Source of the DNA: NAT127 sp041655035
GTDB taxonomy: Bacteria; Pseudomonadota; Gammaproteobacteria; Pseudomonadales; Porticoccaceae
DNA length: 15,099 bases
Reading direction: 5' to 3'
Assembly: GCA_041655035.1 (NCBI GenBank)
Contig: JBAZCN010000078.1
Coordinates: 1-15,099 of the forward strand
Shown here: positions 1-4,905 of the stretch, in pieces
How positions within the stretch are numbered: the stretch's first letter is position 1
How the letters are laid out: every line of letters begins with the position of its first letter
Notes under the pieces: generated by a model
The model's input: the letters and a program-made list of their open reading frames with translations, nothing else
The model's database searches: none
What the model was told of the DNA's origin: nothing
Translations under genes and position numbers: made by a program

Positions 1-227
1 ACTACGAAACCGAGGACTACGGCCTGGTCAATCTCCGTCTCGACTGGCACTCCGTCGCCGGTCAGCCTTTCGATCTCGGCGTTTTCGTCCGCAACCTGAC
101 CGACGAGGATGCCGTCATCAGCAGCTCCCTGTCGACTGCCACCATGCCCATCCGCTCGGTGATGTACAACGATCCCCGGGTGTACGGGGTGAACTTCCGC
201 TACCGTTTCGGCGCCGAGGCGAGATAG
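1..227 (+). CDS. TonB-dependent receptor, C-terminal end (partial)
   Basis: Only the last 74 codons are in the window; the reading frame begins at base 3 and ends with TAG at 225-227. The peptide alternates polar and hydrophobic residues as outer-membrane beta strands do. It contains a DLGVFVRNLTDED segment, the typical 'variable region, N-L-T-(D/N)' turn near the end of TonB-dependent receptors, and finishes with NFRYRFGAEAR, a last strand carrying the usual aromatic Phe five residues before the end. Known for the family: 22-stranded outer-membrane barrels that import siderophores, vitamin B12 or sugars using TonB energy. The substrate cannot be told because the plug domain lies outside the window. 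A 9-bp GC hairpin follows eight bases after the stop. Confidence 0.85.
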   Translation, partial: YETEDYGLVNLRLDWHSVAGQPFDLGVFVRNLTDEDAVISSSLSTATMPIRSVMYNDPRVYGVNFRYRFGAEAR

Positions 228-234
228 CGGTTAC

Positions 235-266
235 GCGCGGCGGAGCACCGAAATGCGCCGCCGCGC
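235..266 (+). terminator. GC-rich hairpin after the receptor gene
   Basis: GCGCGGCGG (235-243) pairs perfectly with CCGCCGCGC (258-266) around a 14-nt loop, eight bases after the receptor stop codon. There is no T-run behind it, so it is either a 3'-end stabilising stem or a poor intrinsic terminator. Confidence 0.35.
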
Positions 267-471
267 CCACCTCTGCCTGTGCGCAGGCCGGTGGCGAACA
301 TTTTCTTCCCTGCTCTATTTACCCCTTCCCGCTCTCCGTCGCTCCCGGCAGGCCAGTTTGCCAAGCCTGGCTGGTCACCATCCCGGCCGTTTTTTCCTGA
401 CGCGGACGCCGTGCTTGGGCAAGGCATGCGAAGTTCGGCCATGTGAAAAATGAAAGCGCGGGATTCACTCA

Positions 472-520
472 ACATTTTACCCGGGTATTATTGATGCAAA
501 ATATTATCCGGGTAAAATGT
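472..520. promoter_or_regulatory. Long inverted repeat, probable operator upstream of DUF2239
   Basis: The left arm ACATTTTACCCGGGTA (472-487) and the right arm TATCCGGGTAAAATGT (505-520) are inverted copies matching at 15 of 16 positions, separated by 17 bases. Each arm is itself built around a palindrome: TACCCGGGTA (478-487) is perfect and TATCCGGGTA (505-514) is near-perfect. Their centres are about 27 bp apart, between two and three helical turns. The right arm ends about 30 bases before the DUF2239 start and overlaps the place where a -35 box would lie for the TATACT at 534-539. This is the usual geometry of a repressor operator. The cognate regulator is not known to me; the DUF2239 protein itself is a candidate. 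Confidence 0.65.
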
Positions 521-533
521 CGGCGACTATTTC

Positions 534-539
534 TATACT
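534..539 (+). promoter_or_regulatory. Possible -10 element of the DUF2239 promoter
   Basis: TATACT lies 12 bases before the preferred GTG start at 552. If used, transcription would begin about six bases before the start codon, leaving almost no leader. No good -35 hexamer sits 17 bases upstream; that position is GGTAAA inside the inverted repeat. The promoter may therefore need an activator or may lie elsewhere. Confidence 0.3.
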
Positions 540-551
540 GTGGAGCTGACC

Positions 552-1166
552 GTGCCAATTCTGCCCAGTTACACCGCCTTTGGCGGAGAACATCTCCTGG
601 CTTCCGGCGCCGCCTGGGAGGTAGCTATCGCCGCCCGCAAGGTTTTGCAGGGGGACGGCTCGGCCACCGTGCTGATCTTTGAGGATCACACCGGGCGGCA
701 GGTGGATTTCGACTTAAGAGGTACGGATGAAGAGATCGCGTCGCGGCTCAACAGTGTTGCGGAGCCTGCTGAGACGGCCGAGTCGCCGCGCTCAGTGGGA
801 CGCCCCAGGCTCGGCGTCGTCGCGCGCGAGGTCACGTTGCTTCCCCGCCATTGGGACTGGTTGAACCGCCAGCCGGGCGGAGCATCCGCCACGCTTCGCA
901 GGCTGGTGGAGACGGCGCGCAAGCGAGCGCGCGAGGGCCATGTCGGCATCGCGCGCGACGCGCAGCAGGCGGCGGATCGGTTCATGATGACGATGCTGGG
1001 CGACCGGCCTGGCTATGAGGAGGCCGCGCGCGCACTCTATTCAGGTGACCAGAGTCGTTTCCTCTCCTTCAGCGAACCGTGGCCCGCCAATCTGCGCGAT
1101 TACGCCCGCCAGTTGGCCGGGCCGGCATTCGACCAGGAGAGCGCGAGCGAAGGTGGCGGCCGCTGA
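552..1166 (+). CDS. DUF2239 family protein, possible ribbon-helix-helix DNA-binding protein
   Basis: A 204-residue soluble protein of unknown function. The N-terminal part carries the family features YTAFGG (7-12), LLASG (15-19) and VLIFEDHTGRQVDFDLRG (40-57). A linker rich in P and E follows, then the most conserved block, GRPRLGVVAREVTLLPRHWDWL (84-104), and QPGGASATLRRLVETAR. I recognise this arrangement as DUF2239. I infer a ribbon-helix-helix-like fold for about 90-125: a short strand REVTL, a helix PRHWDWLNRQ, a GG turn, and a helix ASATLRRLVETARKRA. I chose GTG at 552 because GGAG (542-545) precedes it by six bases. The in-frame GTG at 540 has no ribosome binding site and would overlap that GGAG. 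The inverted repeat just upstream suggests tight control, perhaps by the protein itself. No other gene seems to be in the operon. Confidence 0.8.
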   Translation: MPILPSYTAFGGEHLLASGAAWEVAIAARKVLQGDGSATVLIFEDHTGRQVDFDLRGTDEEIASRLNSVAEPAETAESPRSVGRPRLGVVAREVTLLPRHWDWLNRQPGGASATLRRLVETARKRAREGHVGIARDAQQAADRFMMTMLGDRPGYEEAARALYSGDQSRFLSFSEPWPANLRDYARQLAGPAFDQESASEGGGR

Positions 1167-1178
1167 AGTTCAACCAAA

Positions 1179-1201
1179 GCCGGGCGCTGTGGCAGCCCGG
1201 C
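1179..1201 (+). terminator. Hairpin after DUF2239 gene
   Basis: GCCGGGC (1179-1185) pairs perfectly with GCCCGGC (1195-1201) around a nine-base loop, starting 12 bases after the stop codon. The tail is T-containing but has no uninterrupted run, so termination would be inefficient or factor-assisted. Confidence 0.45.
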
Positions 1202-1295
1202 AGATTCTGGTCGTTTATTGTGCACCACAGCGCGGCTTCGCCCCGCTTGCTGACGATAGATTTGCAGATAATTCGGCGGACATGGGGATTGGTAG

Positions 1296-1324
1296 TTGAC
1301 TCTTCAAAAGCCATTCACTATAGT
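1296..1324 (+). promoter_or_regulatory. Sigma70 promoter of tRNA-Arg
   Basis: TTGACT (1296-1301) and TATAGT (1319-1324) are separated by exactly 17 bases, giving five of six matches to each consensus box. The GC-rich stretch GCGCACCC follows at once, the type of discriminator found at stable-RNA promoters under stringent (ppGpp) control. The predicted start near 1331 leaves a leader of about 20 nt before the tRNA. Confidence 0.8.
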
Positions 1325-1351
1325 GCGCACCCTCTGAGGTCATCAGATAAC

Positions 1352-1428
1352 GCACTCGTAGCTCAGCTGGATAGAGTACCCGGCTACGAACCGGGCGGTC
1401 GGAGGTTCGAATCCTCCCGAGTGCGCCA
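1352..1428 (+). tRNA. tRNA-Arg (anticodon ACG)
   Basis: A complete 77-nt cloverleaf with encoded CCA. The acceptor stem GCACTCG/CGAGTGC is perfect (1352-1358 with 1418-1424). The D arm is GCTC/GAGT, with one G-U pair. The anticodon stem CCCGG/CCGGG encloses loop CTACGAA with anticodon ACG at 1386-1388. The T stem GGAGG/CCTCC encloses TTCGAAT. The discriminator is G1425 and CCA is at 1426-1428. This is the major arginine isoacceptor; A34 is normally edited to inosine by TadA so that it reads CGU, CGC and CGA. It is a single tRNA with its own promoter and terminator. Confidence 0.98.
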
Positions 1429-1449
1429 AATCAAAGAGAACAAAATCAA

Positions 1450-1482
1450 GGGCTTAGTCGAAAGACTAGGCCCTTTTTCTTT
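1450..1482 (+). terminator. Intrinsic terminator of tRNA-Arg
   Basis: GGGCTTAGTC (1450-1459) and GACTAGGCCC (1464-1473) form a 10-bp stem with one G-U pair around a GAAA tetraloop, followed by TTTTTCTTT. A textbook Rho-independent terminator 22 bases after the tRNA CCA end. Confidence 0.92.
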
Positions 1483-1495
1483 GCGCCCAACATCA

Positions 1496-1518
1496 ATTTA
1501 AGCAACGATTTAAGCAAC
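1496..1518. repeat. Short direct repeat downstream of tRNA-Arg
   Basis: ATTTAAGCAAC occurs twice, at 1496-1506 and 1508-1518, with a 12-base period. It begins the AT-richer stretch behind the tRNA. It could be a remnant of an integration event, for example an arm-type site, or a degenerate coding fragment, but no integrase is visible. Confidence 0.5.
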
Positions 1519-1649
1519 AATTACCTTTCATCATAGAACCCCTCCGGGGTTTCCGCCCCGTCTAATAGCTTTTCTCTATTAAGGAAAAGTCAGGATTTCC
1601 AATTCTGGCTTGAGGAGACTATTGTCGAAATCACTTCCCCTGAGACCTC

Positions 1650-1853
1650 ATGAACGCCCCTTTTGTGCCCGAAGCCACAGTCCGAATTTGCCATAACGTC
1701 CCCTGCTTGAAGCCTATCGACTGGCCTGCCGAATATTGGATGGAGTGTCTGATGCTCCTTGAGGCCGAACTACGGGAACAGACAGAGGCGATCCCCGCCA
1801 ACTCAAAAACCCGGCCTTCCGCCGGGTTTTTTATCGTTCAAAATTACTTTTAA
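1650..1853 (+). CDS. Small hypothetical ORF (67 aa), doubtful
   Basis: The 67-codon frame starts at ATG 1650 (MNAPFVPEATVRICHN...) and has no family I recognise. The acidic, tryptophan-containing centre (DWPAEYWMECLMLLEAELREQ) looks protein-like, with a plausible amphipathic helix. The last 16 or so residues (KTRPSAGFFIVQNYF) are simply the translation of the intrinsic terminator at 1805-1832. The ribosome binding site is weak. Genes that run into their own terminator are common in phages and small mobile elements, which would fit the position next to a tRNA. It may equally be a chance frame. Confidence 0.3.
   Translation: MNAPFVPEATVRICHNVPCLKPIDWPAEYWMECLMLLEAELREQTEAIPANSKTRPSAGFFIVQNYF
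1805..1832 (+). terminator. Strong, nearly symmetrical intrinsic terminator
   Basis: AAAAACCCGGC (1805-1815) and GCCGGGTTTTT (1821-1831) form an 11-bp stem around a CTTCC loop, with T-runs on the plus strand and the complementary A-run upstream, so it can work in both directions. Its presence implies a transcript arriving from the left, either the small ORF at 1650 or read-through from the tRNA. It insulates the CsrA-like gene. Confidence 0.85.
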
Positions 1854-1893
1854 AAAAAATTCAAGTTCCCCGGGTTTTGGCCGATGAGTATCT

Positions 1894-1928
1894 GGAAGTA
1901 ACCCAGCATACAGGATGTGCCATATGCT
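1894..1928 (+). promoter_or_regulatory. CsrA-type RNA hairpin covering the ribosome binding site
   Basis: In the RNA, GCAUA (1906-1910) can pair with UGUGC (1916-1920; one U-G pair), leaving the pentaloop CAGGA (1911-1915). AUACAGGAUGU (1908-1918) matches the published CsrA target consensus RUACARGGAUGU with one purine missing. The AGGA is also the Shine-Dalgarno sequence, eight bases before the ATG at 1924. A second GGA lies at 1894-1896, at a distance a CsrA dimer can bridge. A competing stem, AGCAUA (1905-1910) with UAUGCU (1923-1928), would bury the start codon. Inference: translation of the downstream gene is controlled by a CsrA-family protein or by this structural choice. Confidence 0.6.
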
Positions 1929-2115
1929 CACTGTTCGTTGCACTGTCGGCGAATCAATCATCATCGGCGACGATATCAAGATCTCCATCGAGGCTATCGA
2001 GGGCGCTCTCGTCCAGCTTGAAATCCATACATTGGATAACATGGATATACGGCACCAGGAGCCAATCCGTCAGTCGGTCGCGCCGCCTCCAGCCGGCCAG
2101 GATGAAAACGGTTAG
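1924..2115 (+). CDS. Divergent CsrA/RsmA-like protein
   Basis: A 63-residue protein. Residues 1-51 align without gaps to the CsrA fold: start ML, VGE at 8-10, (I)IGD at 14-16, alternating strand KISIEAIEG (19-27), Val30, and a DIRHQEPIRQ end where CsrA has AVHREEIYQR. CsrA is a dimeric post-transcriptional regulator that binds GGA motifs at ribosome binding sites through Leu4, Arg6, Arg7 and Arg44. Here these positions are Val4, Cys6, Thr7 and His44, with arginines at 5 and 43 instead, so RNA recognition may be altered or lost. A 12-residue proline-rich tail (APPPAGQDENG) follows. I chose ATG 1924 over ATG 1915, because AGGA (1912-1915) lies eight bases before 1924 and the earlier ATG overlaps it. 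It is a lone gene in an AT-richer pocket after tRNA-Arg, so horizontal origin is possible. A chance resemblance is unlikely given the ungapped match and a good ribosome binding site. Confidence 0.75.
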   Translation: MLTVRCTVGESIIIGDDIKISIEAIEGALVQLEIHTLDNMDIRHQEPIRQSVAPPPAGQDENG

Positions 2116-2124
2116 CTCTAACCG
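2109..2124 (-). terminator. Palindromic hairpin at the 3' end of the L,D-transpeptidase gene
   Basis: CGGTTAG (2109-2115) and CTAACCG (2118-2124) are perfect inverted copies. Read on the minus strand, the stem is followed by TTTT, and it lies six bases after the transpeptidase stop. It overlaps the stop codon of the convergent CsrA-like gene. The T-run is short. Confidence 0.45.
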
Positions 2125-2129
2125 CTCCG

Positions 2130-2690
2130 CTAGGGGCGAATCTCGATGGGCGTGCCGTCTTTCACCAACTGCCAGATTTCATCCATGATGTCGTTGGTCA
2201 CGGCGATGCACCCCTCTGTCCAGTCTTCCTTGTGCAGCCACTGCTTGGCCCACTCCACCGAGGGCACCCAGTCAGGGCTGCCATGAATCATGATCAGGTT
2301 CCCGGGGTCGCGGTTGCCGGCCCTGGCCACTTGCAGATCCTGTTCATTGGGATAGGAAATATGAATGGAGCGGTAGAAACGGCTGTCGGGATTGCGCCAG
2401 TCGAGGGTGTAGCGCCCCTCCGGGGTGCGACCATCTCCGGCGCTCTGTTTGTGGCCCACCGGGTTCTTGCCGAGGGCAATGGGATAGCGGCGAAGTATCT
2501 GGCCGTTGTCCAGCAAGTACAGCGTCTTTGCTGATTTTTCCACCAGCACCATGTCCACGGTTCCAGTGGCCGGCACCGACCTGACCACCAGGCCGCTGGC
2601 GGAAACGGCTACCGGCAGGCCGAGCAACACCCCGTAGCACAGACTGCGCCGGCAATGCCTGAGTACCTGATGAAAACCCCGTCTGATCAT
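2130..2690 (-). CDS. L,D-transpeptidase family protein (YkuD domain)
   Basis: A 186-residue protein with an N-terminal basic stretch, a hydrophobic segment (about 17-30) and a probable signal-peptidase site near VSA-SG, so it is exported. The YkuD catalytic domain covers about 45-185, starting at DMVLVEKSAKTLYLLDNG. GDGRTPEGRY is the substrate-loop motif. His136 (IMIHGSP) and the nucleophile Cys161 (WTEGCIAVTN) form the active-site pair. The Cys motif is TEGCIAV rather than the common SHGCIR, as in the periplasmic subgroup without an Arg after the Cys. Family role: forming 3-3 peptidoglycan cross-links or attaching proteins to meso-diaminopimelate; which of these applies here cannot be seen. 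The start at ATG 2690 has a weak ribosome binding site (GGGGA about 13 bases upstream). Confidence 0.9.
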   Translation of the reverse strand: MIRRGFHQVLRHCRRSLCYGVLLGLPVAVSASGLVVRSVPATGTVDMVLVEKSAKTLYLLDNGQILRRYPIALGKNPVGHKQSAGDGRTPEGRYTLDWRNPDSRFYRSIHISYPNEQDLQVARAGNRDPGNLIMIHGSPDWVPSVEWAKQWLHKEDWTEGCIAVTNDIMDEIWQLVKDGTPIEIRP

Positions 2691-2838
2691 TTTTATATCG
2701 TCATCCCCAAAAGTTCAGCAACCCTGCAGCAAGACCTGATTTTGCGTGGCCGGTGAAACCTCAACAGACCCTAGCGGGAATGTACCCTGTTTACCCTTTT
2801 TTAGACAACAACTCGCAAGCGGGTACTGCACCACCGCC

Positions 2839-2865
2839 TTGTTTACCGCAATTCTTGGCTATACT
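2839..2865 (+). promoter_or_regulatory. Possible promoter of the dodecin gene
   Basis: TTGTTT (2839-2844) and TATACT (2860-2865) are separated by 15 bases, slightly short of the optimum. The predicted leader to the ATG at 2929 is about 55 nt. The -10 box is good and the -35 moderate. Confidence 0.4.
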
Positions 2866-2928
2866 CGGGTGGAGATTCGGTTCACGGCAACCAATCCGCC
2901 ACTACATCATCACCCAAGGAGCTGTCCC

Positions 2929-3138
2929 ATGTCCGATCACGTTTATAAAATCGTCGAGCTGACCGGTTCATCAACAACCAGTGTGGAGGAGGCCGTGCAA
3001 CAGGCCATCGCCAGGGCTGCCAAGACCTTGTACAACATGCGCTGGTTTGAAATCACCAATACCCGCGGCCATCTGGTGGATGGCAAGATAGACCACTGGC
3101 AAGTGACCATCAAAGTGGGCTTCACTCTCGACGACTAG
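2929..3138 (+). CDS. Dodecin family flavin-binding protein
   Basis: A 69-residue protein, the normal dodecin length. The order of elements is diagnostic: MSDHVYKIVELTGSS, helix SVEEAVQQAIARAAKTL, then NMRWFEITNTRGHL, DGKIDHWQVTIKVGF. Dodecins assemble into hollow dodecamers that store or buffer riboflavin, FMN or lumichrome. Trp39 (RWFE) is the expected ring-stacking residue and Gln58 (HWQV) the expected flavin hydrogen-bonding residue. Trp57 replaces the Tyr most often found before that Gln. AAGGAG (2916-2921) lies seven bases before the ATG, so the start is secure. It appears to be a single-gene unit. Confidence 0.93.
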   Translation: MSDHVYKIVELTGSSTTSVEEAVQQAIARAAKTLYNMRWFEITNTRGHLVDGKIDHWQVTIKVGFTLDD

Positions 3139-3152
3139 CGCAGGCAAGTGTG

Positions 3153-3186
3153 CAGCCCGACCAGAGGGGCTGTCCCTGCCGCAGGG
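3153..3186 (+). terminator. Tandem small hairpins after dodecin gene
   Basis: CAGCCC (3153-3158) pairs with GGGCTG (3167-3172), and directly after it CCCTG pairs with CAGGG (3174-3186). There is no T-run, so a role in mRNA end protection or Rho-dependent termination is as likely as intrinsic termination. Confidence 0.3.
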
Positions 3187-3273
3187 ATTCGCCCCGCCTG
3201 TTGTGACCGCCAGCCTGTTTTTCACTGAGTCCCGCAGGCTTTGTCGAGATACCCTCGCTGCAATGACCATTGG

Positions 3274-3301
3274 TCGACATCATCGCCAGCACCGTTATAA
3301 T
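3274..3301 (+). promoter_or_regulatory. Sigma70 promoter of the phosphotransferase gene
   Basis: TCGACA (3274-3279) and a perfect TATAAT (3296-3301) are separated by 16 bases. The -35 box overlaps the small inverted repeat GACCATTGGTC (around 3265-3275), which could bind a regulator. The leader to the ATG at 3417 would be about 110 nt. Confidence 0.6.
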
Positions 3302-3416
3302 GTGCCTGTCTTAAATGGCCTGAAAGCTCTTCAGGCCCGGGCATCCGGTGCATCTGAACAGTTCAGCGCCAACGGCCACGCATTCAAACACCATAACGAC
3401 GGAGCATCTCATCGCC

Positions 3417-4835
3417 ATGACCGAACCATCATCCAAGCAGCCACTCAACCAGGTCGAGCAGGACAACCGGGAACGCCAGAACATCAGTGCCTGGATCGGC
3501 CGCAACATCGGCGCGCAAGTCAGCCGGATCGAGCGCCAGCGTCGCTGGCGCCCGGTGTGGCGGGTACAGGCCGAAAAGAATGGCGCTCCCCTGCCCCTCC
3601 TGGTCAAGGGCACCCGCGCCTGGAACTGTATTCCCTACCCGCTGATTCACGAGATGAAGATGATGCAGGTGCTGGAGGCCAACGGCATCCAGGTGCCTCA
3701 CGTCTACGGCATGGCGGATGATCCCGAAGCCTTTGTCATGGATTGGGTCGAAGGCGGGCGCGATCCGGGTCTGGTAATGGAGGCGGTGGAGAGTGCCTCC
3801 ACCATGAGCCCTGAGCGCTGGGTGGCAAGCCTCAAATACATGGAAGTCCTCGCCAGGATGCACAAGATTCCCGCCGAGCAGTTCGAAGCCGCCGGCGCTC
3901 CCCGCCCCGCCACTGCCCAGCAGGTTGCGCTCAACCATATCGAGCGCTTCAACGATATGTGTCATGCGGCCGAGATCGTCGACCCATTCATGGAATTCTG
4001 CATGACCTGGCTGCGGCGCAACGTACCCCAGCACCGCACCCGTTGCACCTTCGTGACCGGAGATTGCGGCCAGTTCCTCAACAAGGGTGAAGACGTCACC
4101 GCCGTGCTCGATGTGGAAATCGGCCATCTCGGCGACAACCTTCACGATCTCGCCTGTTTCCGCGGCCGCCACCCTGTGGAAAACATGGGCGACCTGCCCG
4201 CCCTGTTTCGCCATTACGCCAGGGCAATGGGCGAGGAACTCGACCTGCCGGTACTCGCCTACCACACAGTGGCCTTTCGCGCGGTTGGCTATTTTGGCCC
4301 GCTGTTCGCTCTCGCCGATCCGCAACCGGGTGGCGACTGGGTGGAAAGCGCGGTGCAAGTGGCCTTTATCGGCCGGCGCTGCGCCGAGGCCCTGGCCGAG
4401 GTCGTCGGCGTGGAACTGGATGATATCCAGTTGCCCGACGCCCACGTCACTCCTCTGGAAGATATGGCGCTCAACAAGCTGCTGCTCGAAATCAACCGCC
4501 TCCCCACATCGGAAAACTTCGCCGACTGGCAGCGCGATACCATTGCCTCCATACCCCGGCTACTGCTCAACCAGGCCCATTACGGGCGCTGGGCGGAAGA
4601 GGAAGATCTGAAGGAAATGGCTGCAATTCTCGGCAAGCGCCCGGCCAATATCCGCGAGGGGGATATCGCCTTGCGCGACCATGTGCGCACCGCGCCACCG
4701 GAACAGGACGCGCAACTGGTCAGGCTGTTTCACCGCCGGCTGCTGCGCCAGTGCCTGGTGTTCGCCGGTCCGGACGCGCCGGCGGATCACCTGTTCCTGC
4801 TCAAGGTCGAGCCCATCCTCGATATGGACAAGTGA
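3417..4835 (+). CDS. Phosphotransferase family protein (APH fold), variant active site
   Basis: A 472-residue protein of the aminoglycoside phosphotransferase/choline kinase superfamily. Visible elements: LLVKG with a candidate ATP-binding Lys64, Glu79 in the following helix (LIHEMKMM), hinge AFVMDWVEGG (105-114), catalytic loop VTGDCGQFLN with Asp216 and Asn222, and metal-binding Asp232 in VLDVEIGHLGDNLHDLACF. The catalytic motif is TGD where aminoglycoside kinases have HGD, and DVE replaces DFE. The C-terminal 130 or so residues extend past the usual domain. Family members phosphorylate small hydroxylated molecules, and many marine bacterial copies have no known substrate; antibiotic resistance should not be assumed. 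I prefer ATG 3417 (GGAG 12 bases upstream, a long spacing) to an in-frame GTG at 3348 with no ribosome binding site. It converges on a second APH-fold gene. Confidence 0.8.
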   Translation: MTEPSSKQPLNQVEQDNRERQNISAWIGRNIGAQVSRIERQRRWRPVWRVQAEKNGAPLPLLVKGTRAWNCIPYPLIHEMKMMQVLEANGIQVPHVYGMADDPEAFVMDWVEGGRDPGLVMEAVESASTMSPERWVASLKYMEVLARMHKIPAEQFEAAGAPRPATAQQVALNHIERFNDMCHAAEIVDPFMEFCMTWLRRNVPQHRTRCTFVTGDCGQFLNKGEDVTAVLDVEIGHLGDNLHDLACFRGRHPVENMGDLPALFRHYARAMGEELDLPVLAYHTVAFRAVGYFGPLFALADPQPGGDWVESAVQVAFIGRRCAEALAEVVGVELDDIQLPDAHVTPLEDMALNKLLLEINRLPTSENFADWQRDTIASIPRLLLNQAHYGRWAEEEDLKEMAAILGKRPANIREGDIALRDHVRTAPPEQDAQLVRLFHRRLLRQCLVFAGPDAPADHLFLLKVEPILDMDK

Positions 4836-4875
4836 TCCGGATGCCCGATCCGGCCCCATAGCCTTCGCGGCAATG

Positions 4876-4905
4876 CGCTGACGATCCCTGCCGGGATTGT
4901 CAGCG
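4876..4905. terminator. Shared hairpin between two convergent phosphotransferase genes
   Basis: CGCTGACGATCCC (4876-4888) pairs with GGGATTGTCAGCG (4893-4905) over 13 bp (one G-U) around a TGCC loop. It sits 40 bases after the plus-strand stop and includes the minus-strand stop codon (4900-4902). No T-run follows on either strand, so it probably blocks or stabilises both transcript ends rather than acting as a classical terminator. Confidence 0.55.

Larger units (their letters stand above)
228..551. other. Non-coding stretch between receptor and DUF2239 gene
   Basis: About 320 bases without a convincing gene. Short open frames exist on both strands, but none has a ribosome binding site or a recognisable product. 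The left part holds the GC hairpin at 235-266. The middle is pyrimidine-rich with no structure I can support. The right part holds the inverted repeat at 472-520 and a TATACT element at 534-539. Confidence 0.6.
1429..1923. other. AT-richer stretch between tRNA-Arg and the CsrA-like gene
   Basis: This nearly 500-base interval is visibly poorer in G+C than the flanking genes. It contains the tRNA terminator, the 12-base direct repeat, a small hairpin (CCCCTCCGGGG, around 1540-1552), one doubtful small ORF, a strong intrinsic terminator at 1805-1832 and an A-tract (1852-1859). A position just 3' of a tRNA gene and a compositional shift are typical for scars of integrated elements. No integrase, transposase or second copy of the tRNA 3' end is present. 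Confidence 0.5.

Noticed and set aside
1508..1518. Functional attachment site next to tRNA-Arg.
   Set aside because: The repeat does not copy the tRNA 3' end and no integrase or second copy is visible in the window.
1877..2188. Open frame of 103 codons overlapping the CsrA-like gene in another frame.
   Set aside because: Its product is Ser/Arg-rich without a family, and it lacks a ribosome binding site, whereas the CsrA-like frame has both.
2746..3138. Longer dodecin with 61 extra N-terminal residues.
   Set aside because: The extension translates the promoter region; the AAGGAG before ATG 2929 and the constant family length support the short form.
3429..4445. Open frame of 338 codons opposite the plus-strand phosphotransferase.
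   Set aside because: Shadow frame; composition rich in His/Gly/Ala, no motif, and the sense frame has the full APH-fold signature.
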